Shown: positions 19,194 through 27,459 of the stretch, piece after piece
How the letters are laid out: each line of letters starts with the position of its first letter
Numbering within the stretch: the first letter of the stretch is position 1
Notes under the pieces: generated by a model
Told to the model about the DNA's origin: nothing
The model's input: the letters and a program-made list of their open reading frames with translations, nothing else
Database searches by the model: none
Assembly: GCF_035599575.1 (NCBI RefSeq)
Contig: NZ_CP141179.1
Span: forward strand, 620,001-684,000
DNA: 64,000 nucleotides
DNA from: Roseovarius sp. Pro17
Lineage (GTDB): Bacteria > Pseudomonadota > Alphaproteobacteria > Rhodobacterales > Rhodobacteraceae
Direction of reading: 5' to 3'
Program-made: the position numbers and the translations under genes

Positions 19194-20039
19194 ATGACTC
19201 ATACAGCAACCCCAGCCAATGCACCGCCCGAGGGCGCACACGCCCCCCGGTTCCGGCTGTTTGAGTTCCGAAAGGACATTCCGGCAGGCCTCGCCTTGTT
19301 TCTGGGGCTGCTGGTCTGGGTCATATTCTTCGGCATCTGGGAAATTGCCGTTCGCGCTCAGTGGATGAATGAAATCCTGCTGCCGGGGCCGGGCAGGGTG
19401 GTCGCGGCGCTCTATACTCTGTTCGCCGAAAACGGGTTTCTCGCCGACGTCGTGATCAGCATCCGGCGGGTGCTGCTCAGCTTTGCTATGGCCTGCGTTA
19501 TTGCAGTGCCACTGGGCATATTGATGGGAACGTTTCGCGCGGTCGAGGCGTTCTTTGGCCCGTTCGTTTCGGCGTGGCGCTATCTGCCTGCGCCGTCGTT
19601 TATCCCGCTGCTGCTGATGTGGTTTGGTGCGGGTGAGGGGCAAAAGCTGGCCCTGCTGTTCATCGGCGCGATTTGGTTCCTGATTACCCTGATCGCTGAT
19701 CTTACGCGCAACGTCCCGCATGAATTGATCCGCACGTCGGTGACGTTGGGCGGTAGTCGGCGGCAGGTTTTGCGCAGCGTTATTCTGCCTGCCACCCTGC
19801 CGGGCATCGTCGTCGCCATGCGTCAGATATTGGCTGTCAGTTGGACCTACCTCGTCATCGCCGAAATCACCGCGGCGGATGCGGGTATCGGTGCGATGAT
19901 GATGCGCGCCAAACGTTTCCTGCACGTCGATCAGATCATGGCAGGAATCCTCGTGATCGGTATTCTGGGCCTGTTTTTCGACTATTTGCTAAGGTTGCTG
20001 CACCGCCGCGCGTTTCATTATCTGGAGGAATACCCCTGA
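19194..20039 (+). CDS. ABC transporter permease, NitT/TauT family
   Basis: The 281-aa inner-membrane protein has about six hydrophobic helices and the EAA loop (TSVTLGGSRRQVLRSVILP near residue 182). It resembles SsuC/TauC permeases for nitrate, taurine, alkanesulfonates or pyrimidine-like compounds. GAGG lies before the ATG and the gene follows the ligase gene by 22 bases. Binding protein and ATPase follow directly, giving a complete importer. Confidence 0.9.
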   Translation: MTHTATPANAPPEGAHAPRFRLFEFRKDIPAGLALFLGLLVWVIFFGIWEIAVRAQWMNEILLPGPGRVVAALYTLFAENGFLADVVISIRRVLLSFAMACVIAVPLGILMGTFRAVEAFFGPFVSAWRYLPAPSFIPLLLMWFGAGEGQKLALLFIGAIWFLITLIADLTRNVPHELIRTSVTLGGSRRQVLRSVILPATLPGIVVAMRQILAVSWTYLVIAEITAADAGIGAMMMRAKRFLHVDQIMAGILVIGILGLFFDYLLRLLHRRAFHYLEEYP

Positions 20040-20101
20040 CGCTGCGATCTGACCAAGACTGATTTCTGCCCACCATCAACCCCGTTGAGAAGGAGAAGAA
20101 A

Positions 20102-21166
20102 ATGCCAATTGGATCCACTTACCTGTCGGGTCGCAAGATGCTGGCGATGTCGACCGCACTCTTTGCCGCACTCGCTCTGCCAGCCACCGCCGCCGAGAAA
20201 GTGCGCATATCCGGGCTGACATGGCCCGGTTTCGGCTTTTGGCATATCGCCGAGGTCAAGGGCCTCGCCCCTGATCTGGAGCTTGATTATCAGCCGATTG
20301 AGGACCCCTACGAGAGCTTTAATTTGATCGCTGCCGACCAGATGGATGTCGTGTCCTCCACAGCCGAATTCACGCCCGTCGGCGTCGAGCGCGGCCTGCC
20401 GATCAAGCTGGTCGCCTTCGGCAACCTGTCCTACGGCACGGACAAGATCGTCGCCGCCCCCGGTATCGAAACTGCCGCAGACCTTGCCGGCAAGGAGGTC
20501 GCCGTGCTTGAAGGCGGGCTTGCGCAGATTTTCATGGCGATGTGGCTGGAACAGAACGGACAGCCGTTCGACTCGGTCACGTATCGCAACATCATTGCCG
20601 ATGATGCGTTCGCGGCGATGATCGGCGGTAGCGTGGCGGCGTCGGAATTTTGGGAACCCTACGGCAGCAACACCGTCAAAGTGCTGAAAGGCGCGACCGT
20701 CGTCGCGCAATCGCGCGAGCCCATTTGGCTCAAGCAGGGTGTCGTCGCCGATGGCCACTATATGAGCGAGAAATTCATCACAGAGCGCCGCGATGTAGCC
20801 CTGCTGACGATGCGCGCGCTATACGACGCGATTGCGTGGTGGAAGGAAAACCCGGCCGAGGGCAACCAACTGATCTCCGACGGGATGCGCATGAGTCTGG
20901 AAGATGTCGAGATGGTCCTGGGCAAGGACGGCACATGGCTGGATGGCGGGCTATATGTCTATGATTTCATGGAAGCGGCGCAGTTCTGTGGGTCCGCCCC
21001 CGGCGATCCGCCATTCGATCAGGTCAACGGGCAGATCACGGAGCACTGGGATCTGGTCAGCGAATGGTGGGTCAAGTTCGGCCTGATCGAAGAGATGCGT
21101 CCAGCCGAGACTGGCATCGAATGCGGCCTGCACAAAGAGCTATACGATTCAGGCTATCGCGGCTGA
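20102..21166 (+). CDS. ABC transporter substrate-binding protein, NMT1/SsuA-like
   Basis: The 354-aa periplasmic protein has a signal peptide (about 1-30, cut near ATA-AE). The body shows the NMT1/SsuA layout: GLTWPGFGFWHIAEVKGL at the N-terminus, then a DVVSSTAEFTP segment that lines the ligand pocket. The C-terminal part has cysteines (FCGSAPGD, GIECGL). A strong GGAG precedes the start. Its ligand is probably the substrate of this locus but cannot be named; aromatic residues near the pocket (WPGFGFWH) would suit a ring or amine. Confidence 0.88.
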   Translation: MPIGSTYLSGRKMLAMSTALFAALALPATAAEKVRISGLTWPGFGFWHIAEVKGLAPDLELDYQPIEDPYESFNLIAADQMDVVSSTAEFTPVGVERGLPIKLVAFGNLSYGTDKIVAAPGIETAADLAGKEVAVLEGGLAQIFMAMWLEQNGQPFDSVTYRNIIADDAFAAMIGGSVAASEFWEPYGSNTVKVLKGATVVAQSREPIWLKQGVVADGHYMSEKFITERRDVALLTMRALYDAIAWWKENPAEGNQLISDGMRMSLEDVEMVLGKDGTWLDGGLYVYDFMEAAQFCGSAPGDPPFDQVNGQITEHWDLVSEWWVKFGLIEEMRPAETGIECGLHKELYDSGYRG

Positions 21167-21169
21167 CAG

Positions 21170-21970
21170 ATGCAGGGAAAGCCGCCCACACCCATCCTGA
21201 CGGTCGAGAATGTCAGCAAGACATTTCGCACCCGAACCGGCACGATTGAGGCCTTGCGGGACGTGTCGTTCAACGTGTTGCGAAACGAGATCTGCGTTCT
21301 ACTGGGGCCGTCGGGATGTGGCAAATCGACGTTGCTGAACATCGTGGCGGGCCTTGATACGCCCAGCAGCGGCCACATGAGCCTTGACGGGACGCCGATC
21401 AGCGGCCCCGGACGCGATCGCGGCTGCGTGTTCCAGAGCTATACGTCATTTCCATGGCTGACGGTTCTGGAAAACGTCGAATACGGCATGAAGTTGAATG
21501 GCGTGGCGCGCAAGGAGAGGCGCGAACAGGCGCTGCATTACATCGATCTGGTCCATCTGGAAAAGTTCCGTGACGCTTATCCCAAAGGCCTGTCGGGCGG
21601 CATGAAACAACGGGTCGCGATTGCGCGCACGCTGGCCAACACGCCCGAGATTCTGCTGATGGATGAACCCTTCGGCGCGCTCGATGCCGAAACTCGCTGG
21701 CACATGCAGGAGATGCTGCTGGAGATTGTGCAAAAGACGCAGACGACCGTTCTGCTGGTCACTCACGACATCCAAGAGGCGATTTTGCTGGCGGATAGGA
21801 TCACGTTTCTGTCGTCGCACCCCGGTCGCCTCAAGGCGGTTCTCGATCTGGACTTCAAGAGGGGTGGCGAGGTGCACAGCAAAGAGGAGCTGATCTGTAT
21901 CGATGGTTATTTGGACTGCGAACGTCAGATCGTATCGCTTATGCGCTCAGAGAGCGCGCAGGCCGAATGA
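21170..21970 (+). CDS. ABC transporter ATP-binding protein, NitT/TauT family
   Basis: The 266-aa ATPase has Walker A GPSGCGKST, signature LSGGMKQRVA, Walker B ILLMDEPFGALDA and switch VTHDIQE. These match SsuB/TauB. It starts 3 bases after the binding protein stop without a ribosome site of its own, so coupled translation is likely. It completes the importer of the catabolic locus. Confidence 0.92.
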   Translation: MQGKPPTPILTVENVSKTFRTRTGTIEALRDVSFNVLRNEICVLLGPSGCGKSTLLNIVAGLDTPSSGHMSLDGTPISGPGRDRGCVFQSYTSFPWLTVLENVEYGMKLNGVARKERREQALHYIDLVHLEKFRDAYPKGLSGGMKQRVAIARTLANTPEILLMDEPFGALDAETRWHMQEMLLEIVQKTQTTVLLVTHDIQEAILLADRITFLSSHPGRLKAVLDLDFKRGGEVHSKEELICIDGYLDCERQIVSLMRSESAQAE

Positions 21971-21988
21971 ATTAAAGGACACCGACGA

Positions 21989-23008
21989 ATGACCGATGAC
22001 GCAAGTATCCTTGATCTTGGGGATGTGCCGCTGCTCTCCGGCGAAATATTGCGCAACGCCAAGCTATGCTACAAGACCTATGGGAAGCTTGCGCCGAACG
22101 GTGACAATGTCGTCGTCCTGCCGACCTTTTACACCGGCACGCACCATCGCAGCGAGGGCTTCTTTGGGCCCGGTCGCGCGATTGACCCCGCGCGCCATTT
22201 CATTGTCTGCCCAAACGTGTTCGGCAACGGGCTGTCGTCGTCACCCAGCAACAGCGCCGCCCCTCAGAATGGCGCCGGGTTTCCTAAGATAACGCTCTGG
22301 GACAATATCGCCTGCCAGCATCGCCTGCTGCGCGATCATCTGGGGGTCGAGCGGATTGCCCTCGTGGCGGGCTGGTCGATGGCTGGAATCCAGTCATACC
22401 AATGGGCCGCGCAGTACCCCGACATGGTGGGTGCAATCCTGCCCTTTTGTGCGTCGGCCCGCACATCGCCGCATAATTTCGTATTCCTCGAAGGCGTCCG
22501 CGCCGCGCTTTGCGCCGATCAGAACTGGAATGGCGGAGATTACACCACCCCGCCGGTTGCAGGGCTAAAGGCGTTCGCCCGCGTCTATGCCGGCTGGGCG
22601 TTTTCGCAGACTTTCTACCGCGATGGCCTATATCGCCAATTGGGCCATGCAGACCCCGAGGCGCTATTGAAGGATTGGGAGGCCGATCACGTGCGCGATT
22701 GGGACGCCAACAATCTGCTGGCCAAGTTGGCGACGTGGCAGGCAGGGGATATTTCCGCCGGACCGCTCTATGGCGGCGATTTTCAAGCCGCGCTGAGCGC
22801 GATTACCGCGCGCGCAATCCTGATGCCTTGCACACAGGATCTCTATTTCCCGCCCGAGGACAACGCGATCGAGGCCGCCATGATGCAGCGCGCCGACCTG
22901 CGCCCCTACGATTCCCCTTGGGGTCACTGCGCCGCCAGCCCCGGTAACGATCCGGGTTTCACCGCCAGCCTCGACGCATCGCTGCGTGAATTGCTGGAGG
23001 AGGGGTAG
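21989..23008 (+). CDS. Alpha/beta hydrolase of the homoserine acetyltransferase (MetX-like) family
   Basis: The 339-aa protein has the nucleophile elbow GWSMAG with S130, an aspartate in CTQDLYFPPED and a histidine in SPWGHCAAS, the usual Ser-Asp-His triad. The N-terminus (GDVPLLSGEILRNAKLCYKTYG) is that of MetX-like proteins, but no methionine genes are nearby. Members outside methionine synthesis act as amide or ester hydrolases. Following the transporter by 18 bases with AAAGGA before the start, it is likely the enzyme that cleaves the imported compound or an activated form. Confidence 0.85.
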   Translation: MTDDASILDLGDVPLLSGEILRNAKLCYKTYGKLAPNGDNVVVLPTFYTGTHHRSEGFFGPGRAIDPARHFIVCPNVFGNGLSSSPSNSAAPQNGAGFPKITLWDNIACQHRLLRDHLGVERIALVAGWSMAGIQSYQWAAQYPDMVGAILPFCASARTSPHNFVFLEGVRAALCADQNWNGGDYTTPPVAGLKAFARVYAGWAFSQTFYRDGLYRQLGHADPEALLKDWEADHVRDWDANNLLAKLATWQAGDISAGPLYGGDFQAALSAITARAILMPCTQDLYFPPEDNAIEAAMMQRADLRPYDSPWGHCAASPGNDPGFTASLDASLRELLEEG

Positions 23009-23010
23009 GG

Positions 23011-23106
23011 ATGCGTTACCAGTCGATCCAGGTTCCGGGGGTGAGCAGTGAGGTTATCCCTTTCGGTTTAACTATGTCGCGTAAGCGTATGGCAAAAAAC
23101 GTTTAA
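23011..23106 (+). pseudogene. Short frame, possible truncated gene at a junction
   Basis: An ATG at 23011, just 2 bases after the hydrolase stop and after AGGAGG, opens a 31-codon frame starting MRYQSIQVPGVSSEVI. It reads like the beginning of a longer protein (compare the N-termini of aldo/keto reductases) that breaks off near 23055, where the sequence changes character. It looks like the last gene of the catabolic operon, cut off where the copper island begins. The assignment is tentative. Confidence 0.35.
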
Positions 23107-23214
23107 TAGGTGTTTTTCCAAAACGCGCTTGATGAACGCCACATATGACGTCGCGTCTGGCCCATCGAGGCTGGATGGATTGGTCTGTGTCGCTGTCACG
23201 TCATTCTCTTCCAT
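23068..23214 (-). CDS. Small unknown protein after the DUF305 gene
   Basis: A 48-aa frame starts at an ATG 10 bases after the DUF305 stop, with AAGGA at a good distance. The first 30 residues are polar (MEENDVTATQTNPSS) and the rest forms one amphipathic helix. It may be a genuine small protein of the copper island or a gene cut off at the junction near 23,060. No family recognised. Confidence 0.35.
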   Translation of the reverse strand: MEENDVTATQTNPSSLDGPDATSYVAFIKRVLEKHLLNVFCHTLTRHS

Positions 23215-23224
23215 GTCGTGGTCC

Positions 23225-23752
23225 TTATTCGGACTTATCGCGTGGCGTCCCCGGCGCGGCATCGCCATTCGCTTCGATGTCGGTGATGTAGCGCTTCATC
23301 TCGGCAATTTCGCCGCGTTGTGCCTCAATGATCGCATCGGCCAGTGCCTGCACCCGCGGATCGGAGATGTCCGCACGTTCGCTGGTCAGGATCGCGATGG
23401 AATGGTGCGGGATCATGGCGCGCATCCATGCGAGGTCGTCAACCGTCTCCTGACTGCGCACAAGCCACAGCGAGACGGCGAACGCCGCAATGGCCCCGGC
23501 AAAGATCGCAATGTTGGCTGTGCGATTGGAATACATGCCCAACATGAAAGCGAGCATGATGACCGCCATCGCCGCACCCATATAAAGCGCCATCCACATC
23601 CGGGTCTGCGAGAAGAAGACATGATTGAGCGCGTAGGTGTTTAGATACATCAGTCCAAACATCACGATTGTCGATGTCGCAATCATTGCCGCGAACCGGC
23701 CATAGCCCATGCCGCCGCTGTCGTTCTCGCCTTTTGGCTTGTGTTGCTCCAT
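23225..23752 (-). CDS. DUF305 membrane protein of the copper island
   Basis: The 175-aa protein has about three hydrophobic helices in its first 105 residues, followed by a soluble C-terminal segment with MRAMIPHHSIAILTSERA, the histidine-containing motif of DUF305 proteins. The remaining helix is ALADAIIEAQRGEIAEMKRYI. DUF305 proteins are frequent beside copper and other metal-resistance genes and are thought to bind metal; the precise role is not established. It is divergent from csoR and shares the inverted repeat at 23785-23801. Confidence 0.85.
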   Translation of the reverse strand: MEQHKPKGENDSGGMGYGRFAAMIATSTIVMFGLMYLNTYALNHVFFSQTRMWMALYMGAAMAVIMLAFMLGMYSNRTANIAIFAGAIAAFAVSLWLVRSQETVDDLAWMRAMIPHHSIAILTSERADISDPRVQALADAIIEAQRGEIAEMKRYITDIEANGDAAPGTPRDKSE

Positions 23753-23784
23753 GATGCTTCCTAGCTATTGTTGTCGTTGAGGAT

Positions 23785-23801
23785 ATACCCCCTATAGGTA
23801 T
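23785..23801. promoter_or_regulatory. Candidate CsoR operator between DUF305 and csoR
   Basis: ATACC-N7-GGTAT is a 17-base inverted repeat in the 92-base divergent gap. Known CsoR operators carry C-rich/G-rich arms of this kind (ATACCC...GGGTAT). It could repress both genes. Its arms are shorter than those of the copA site at 24390-24410. Confidence 0.55.
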
Positions 23802-23844
23802 CGAACCAGCAGCGCAGGAAATGGTTCCAATTGTGGAGAGCGAT

Positions 23845-24117
23845 GTGAAGCAGGACAAACAAAAAACGCTCGACCGGCTTGCACGCCTCGAAGGGCAGGT
23901 GCGCGGTGTCGCCCGGATGGTCGACGAGGATCGTTACTGCGTGGACATTCTGGCACAGACGGCTGCCGTCAGGTCTGCCCTCAAGGGGGTCGAGCGGATG
24001 GTGCTGGAAAATCACGCGAAACACTGCGTCGAAGAAGCGATCGGAAGCGGCGATCCGAAAGATCAACGAGAGAAATTCAACGAGCTGATCGCCCTGCTTC
24101 AAAAAACGCAAGGCTAG
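23845..24117 (+). CDS. csoR: CsoR/RcnR-family copper-sensing repressor
   Basis: The 90-aa all-helical repressor shows the Cys-His-Cys copper set of CsoR: Cys in DRYCVDIL, His and Cys in NHAKHC with the H-x3-C spacing. The N-terminus has the family pattern DRLARLEGQVRGVARMVDED. GTG at 23845 is the preferred start because GGAG lies seven bases before it; an in-frame ATG at 23821 would add eight residues. Apo-protein should bind the C/G-rich repeats at the island promoters and release on Cu(I). Confidence 0.85.
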   Translation: MKQDKQKTLDRLARLEGQVRGVARMVDEDRYCVDILAQTAAVRSALKGVERMVLENHAKHCVEEAIGSGDPKDQREKFNELIALLQKTQG

Positions 24118-24389
24118 CGCGCCGGTTTGATTTGACCCGCAAGGTTGGGGAACTTGGGCCCGATACCTATGGGCAGGTCGATGGCGAGGCAGGATCGTGC
24201 ATACCAACCCGGCGCAGAGATTGTGCAAGGCCCGCCCAAACTCGCGTCAGACAAGCTGTATTTGGGAATCCGATATCGAAGGGCGGATCGCCGTCAAAAT
24301 AGGGCGTGCGTTGCGAAAATCGACTAAACTATCACGGTACAGACTTTCGCAATCAGCCCGAAATCACGCCAATCTGTGAAATCGATTGA

Positions 24390-24410
24390 ATATACCCATC
24401 AGGGGTATAT
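24390..24410. promoter_or_regulatory. Candidate CsoR operator of copA
   Basis: ATATACCC-N5-GGGTATAT is a near-ideal 21-base inverted repeat 48 bases before the copA start codon. The surrounding gap 24118-24457 (340 bases) holds no gene; a weaker half-similar piece (ATACCTATGGG) lies near 24,167. Confidence 0.65.
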
Positions 24411-24457
24411 GTGTGGGGGTAGGATTTCCGTATTTCCAGCCAAGGAAAGGTGTCACC

Positions 24458-26851
24458 ATGCATACCGACAAGCCGAATGATCACCCGTCAGACGCGACCG
24501 ATTCCTGTTGCGGTGGGCATGACGGCCACGATGCCGCGCCGTCCGCCGCACAGCTCAAGGCTGACGGCAAGGCGATTGACCCGGTCTGCGGTATGACCGT
24601 GACAATCGAGGGCGCCAAACATGTCGCACGGCACGCGGGCGACACGTTCTATTTCTGCTCGGCAGGCTGCAAGACAAAATTCGAAGCGCGCCCCGCTGTC
24701 TTTCTTGACCCCGAGCTAAAGGCGGAACCGGCTGGGGCGGAGGACGACGTCTACACCTGTCCGATGCACCCCGAAATTGAACAGATCGGCCCCGGATCTT
24801 GCCCGATATGCGGCATGGCACTGGAGCCGAAGGGAATCAACCTGACCGATGGCCCGAGCGAGGAATATGTTGATTTCCGCCGGCGTTTTCTCGTCGGTAT
24901 CGCTCTGACAGTGCCGCTAATGATCGTCGCGATGGGTCGGCATTTTGCGCCGGGCGTGTTCTCGGGTTTCTCTGCGTCTTGGCTGGACTGGATCGAGCTG
25001 ATCCTTGCCACTCCAGTTGTCCTCTGGTGCGGCCTGCCATTCTTTGAGCGTGGCATCGCTTCCGTGCGCACCAGAAACCTCAATATGTTCACGCTCATCG
25101 CGCTTGGCACCGGTGTAGCCTATGTTTATTCGGTGGTGGCAACGATGGCGCCGTCGATATTTCCGGCGCAATTCCGCGGCCCATCAGGTGAGGTCGGCGT
25201 GTATTTCGAAGCAGCCGCTGTCATCATCACCCTCGTGCTGCTGGGGCAACTCCTTGAGTTGCGTGCGCGTGAGCAGACGAGCGGGGCAATTCGCGCCCTT
25301 CTAAACCTGGCGCCCAAGATGGCGCGATTGATCGAGGATGGCACCGAAAAGGATATTCCGCTCGAGATGGTGCGCCGTGGTGATGCGCTGCGAGTCAGGC
25401 CGGGCGAGGGCGTGCCGGTGGACGGCGTCGTGACCGAAGGCACGTCTTCGGTCGATGAGAGCATGATAACCGGCGAACCGCTTCCCGTCACGAAGGCGGC
25501 AGGTGATGATGTCACCGGGGGGGCGATCAACCAGACCGGCAGCTTTGTCATGCGCGCTGAGCGCGTCGGGTCGGAGACCATGCTGAACCGCATCGTGCAG
25601 ATGGTCGCCGAGGCGCAGCGCAGTCAGGCCCCGATCCAAAAGCTGGCCGACCGGGTGGCCGCATGGTTTGTGCCGCTCGTCCTTGCGGTGGCTGTGACGG
25701 CGTTCGTGGCGTGGTCGCTGTTCGGGCCGGATCCGGCCATGGCCTTCGGGCTGGTGGCGGCGGTTTCGGTTCTGATCATTGCGTGTCCTTGCGCGTTGGG
25801 CCTCGCGACGCCAATGTCGATCATGGTGGGTGTCGGAAAAGGTGCCTCGAACGGCGTGCTGATCAAAAACGCTGCTGCGCTGGAACGGTTCTCGGCGGTG
25901 GATACCCTTGTCGTCGACAAGACCGGCACCCTGACGGAAGGGAAACCGGCGCTGGTGCAGGTGATCGCTAACGGGATCGACGAAGGCGAGCTGCTGCGCG
26001 ATGTTGCCGGTTTGGAGGCGCAGTCGGAACATCCGCTGGCCCGCGCGATTGTGGACGGCGCGAAAGAACGTGGCGTTGAACCTGGACCGGTCGAAGATTT
26101 CTCCAGCGTTACCGGCAAAGGCGTCGGCGGGCGGATCGGGGGCCGCCGTGTGGCAATCGGCAACCGGGCCATGATGGAGGCTGAGGGGGCCGACCCGTCT
26201 GAGTTGAAAGAGGCCGCCGATAACGCACGGGCACAGGGGCAAACCGCCATGTTCGTGTCCGTGGATGGCAAGGCCGTGGGCCTTATCGCCGTCGCCGACC
26301 GTATCAAGGCGACAACCCCAGAGGCCATCAATGCCCTGCATAAAGAAGGGTTACGTATCGTCATGCTGACCGGCGACAACGCCATTACCGCCAAGGCCGT
26401 CGGCGACGAACTGGGTATCGACGAGGTCATCGCGGATGTTCTTCCCGAGGACAAGCATGACGTGATCCGGCGCCTGCAATCCGAGGGGCGCGTGGTCGCC
26501 ATGGCGGGTGACGGCGTCAATGACGCGCCCGCCCTGGCGGCGGCGGATGTCGGTATCGCGATGGGGACAGGCGCGGATGTTGCGGTCGAAAGCGCGGGCG
26601 TGACCCTTGTGCGTGGCGACCTGTCCACGCTGGTGACTGCGCTGCGCCTTAGCCGCGCGACCGTCGCCAACATCAAGCAGAACCTGTTCTTTGCGTTCAT
26701 CTATAATGGCGTCGGCGTTCCGATTGCTGCGGGCGTTCTTTATCCCGCGACGGGGCTTTTGCTGTCACCGATGATCGCCGCGCTCGCGATGAGCTTGTCG
26801 TCGGTCAGCGTTATCGCGAACGCGTTGAGACTGCGGAATACAGAGCTGTAG
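24458..26851 (+). CDS. copA: Copper-translocating P-type ATPase with YHS and heavy-metal-binding N-terminal domains
   Basis: The 797-aa inner-membrane pump exports Cu(I). The N-terminus has a Cys/His-rich leader (CCGGHDGHD), a YHS domain (about 40-85, with DPVCGM and FCSAGC), and a heavy-metal-binding domain (about 97-125, YTCPMHPEI...CPICGM) in place of the usual CxxC HMA domain. Then come the membrane bundle with CPC at 443-445, the phosphorylation site D487 ([11 protein letters not shown]), the SEHPLA motif and the [10 protein letters not shown] hinge. ATG at 24458 has AAGGAAAGG before it. An adjacent CsoR-like operator suggests copper induction. Silver transport is also possible for this subgroup. 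Confidence 0.93.
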   Translation: MHTDKPNDHPSDATDSCCGGHDGHDAAPSAAQLKADGKAIDPVCGMTVTIEGAKHVARHAGDTFYFCSAGCKTKFEARPAVFLDPELKAEPAGAEDDVYTCPMHPEIEQIGPGSCPICGMALEPKGINLTDGPSEEYVDFRRRFLVGIALTVPLMIVAMGRHFAPGVFSGFSASWLDWIELILATPVVLWCGLPFFERGIASVRTRNLNMFTLIALGTGVAYVYSVVATMAPSIFPAQFRGPSGEVGVYFEAAAVIITLVLLGQLLELRAREQTSGAIRALLNLAPKMARLIEDGTEKDIPLEMVRRGDALRVRPGEGVPVDGVVTEGTSSVDESMITGEPLPVTKAAGDDVTGGAINQTGSFVMRAERVGSETMLNRIVQMVAEAQRSQAPIQKLADRVAAWFVPLVLAVAVTAFVAWSLFGPDPAMAFGLVAAVSVLIIACPCALGLATPMSIMVGVGKGASNGVLIKNAAALERFSAVDTLVVDKTGTLTEGKPALVQVIANGIDEGELLRDVAGLEAQSEHPLARAIVDGAKERGVEPGPVEDFSSVTGKGVGGRIGGRRVAIGNRAMMEAEGADPSELKEAADNARAQGQTAMFVSVDGKAVGLIAVADRIKATTPEAINALHKEGLRIVMLTGDNAITAKAVGDELGIDEVIADVLPEDKHDVIRRLQSEGRVVAMAGDGVNDAPALAAADVGIAMGTGADVAVESAGVTLVRGDLSTLVTALRLSRATVANIKQNLFFAFIYNGVGVPIAAGVLYPATGLLLSPMIAALAMSLSSVSVIANALRLRNTEL

Positions 26852-26904
26852 ATTGGCAAGTTAAGCGGAGATCTATCGGATCGACTTGTCAAATTGGAAC
26901 GGGC

Positions 26905-26933
26905 ATCGAGTAGCGTAACCCAGGTTACTCGAT
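26905..26933. terminator. Hairpin between convergent copA and cytochrome c genes
   Basis: ATCGAGTA (26905-26912) pairs perfectly with TACTCGAT (26926-26933) and an inner GTAACC/GGTTAC pair adds to the fold. It overlaps the cytochrome stop codon and lies 54 bases after copA. Without a clear T-run on either side, the terminator role is tentative. Confidence 0.35.
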
Positions 26934-27365
26934 ACCGTTTTCCCGTTGCAGCGCCCGCACATAGGCGACGATGTTCAACACATCCCCTTGGGTGACACCC
27001 TCCACGGCAGGCATGTTGCCGAATTTCCAATGGTGCGCGCGCACGCCGTTCTGCGCAGCCAGAACGAACGCCATGTCGCCGTGGTGGTTGGGTTCATAAA
27101 TCTTGTGCACCAACGGGGGTGCGACACCCTGTTTTCCTTGGGCGTTCTCTCCATGGCAGTCTGCGCAGACGGCGTCGTAGGCGCGTTTGCCAATCTGCTC
27201 TTGGTCTGAAAATGATGCAGGCACCGAAACCGAGGCCATCGCATCGCCGGGCAGTTCCGCAGATTGCGCTAAGTTGGCTGGCGACGTTTCGTTTCCCGAC
27301 CGCGTGATATACCATGTACCCGTAATCAGCGCGATCACGGCGAACACTATCGCTCCCCATTTCAT
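26925..27365 (-). CDS. Membrane-anchored or exported class I cytochrome c
   Basis: The 146-aa protein begins with a hydrophobic segment (about 3-21) that acts as signal or anchor. The heme motif is C67-A-D-C70-H71, and M118 in GNMPAVEG is the likely sixth ligand. The C-terminal helix VTQGDVLNIVAYVRALQ is typical of class I cytochromes c. GGAG lies eight bases before the ATG. It is last in the minus-strand copper operon and could carry electrons to or from the multicopper oxidase. Confidence 0.88.
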   Translation of the reverse strand: MKWGAIVFAVIALITGTWYITRSGNETSPANLAQSAELPGDAMASVSVPASFSDQEQIGKRAYDAVCADCHGENAQGKQGVAPPLVHKIYEPNHHGDMAFVLAAQNGVRAHHWKFGNMPAVEGVTQGDVLNIVAYVRALQRENGIE

Positions 27366-27421
27366 CTTTTGATCTCCTTCACTCTCAATTGGTTGGGCCG
27401 TTCCCCAAGGCGATGGTCAAA

Positions 27422-27451
27422 GGGGCGCGCCGATCTTCATCGCAGCGCCCC
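27422..27451 (-). terminator. Hairpin between cupredoxin and cytochrome c genes
   Basis: GGGGCGC (27422-27428) and GCGCCCC (27445-27451) pair perfectly around 16 bases just after the cupredoxin gene. No T-run follows on the minus strand. It may weaken rather than stop transcription into the cytochrome gene. Confidence 0.3.
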
Positions 27452-27459
27452 ATGTGGCG

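Noticed and set aside
24386..24457. MerR/CueR-type operator before copA
   Set aside because: The repeat lacks the 19-base promoter spacing of MerR sites, and a CsoR gene lies next to it.
25301..26700. Minus-strand frames opposite copA
   Set aside because: They lie entirely within the P-type ATPase and have shadow-like composition.
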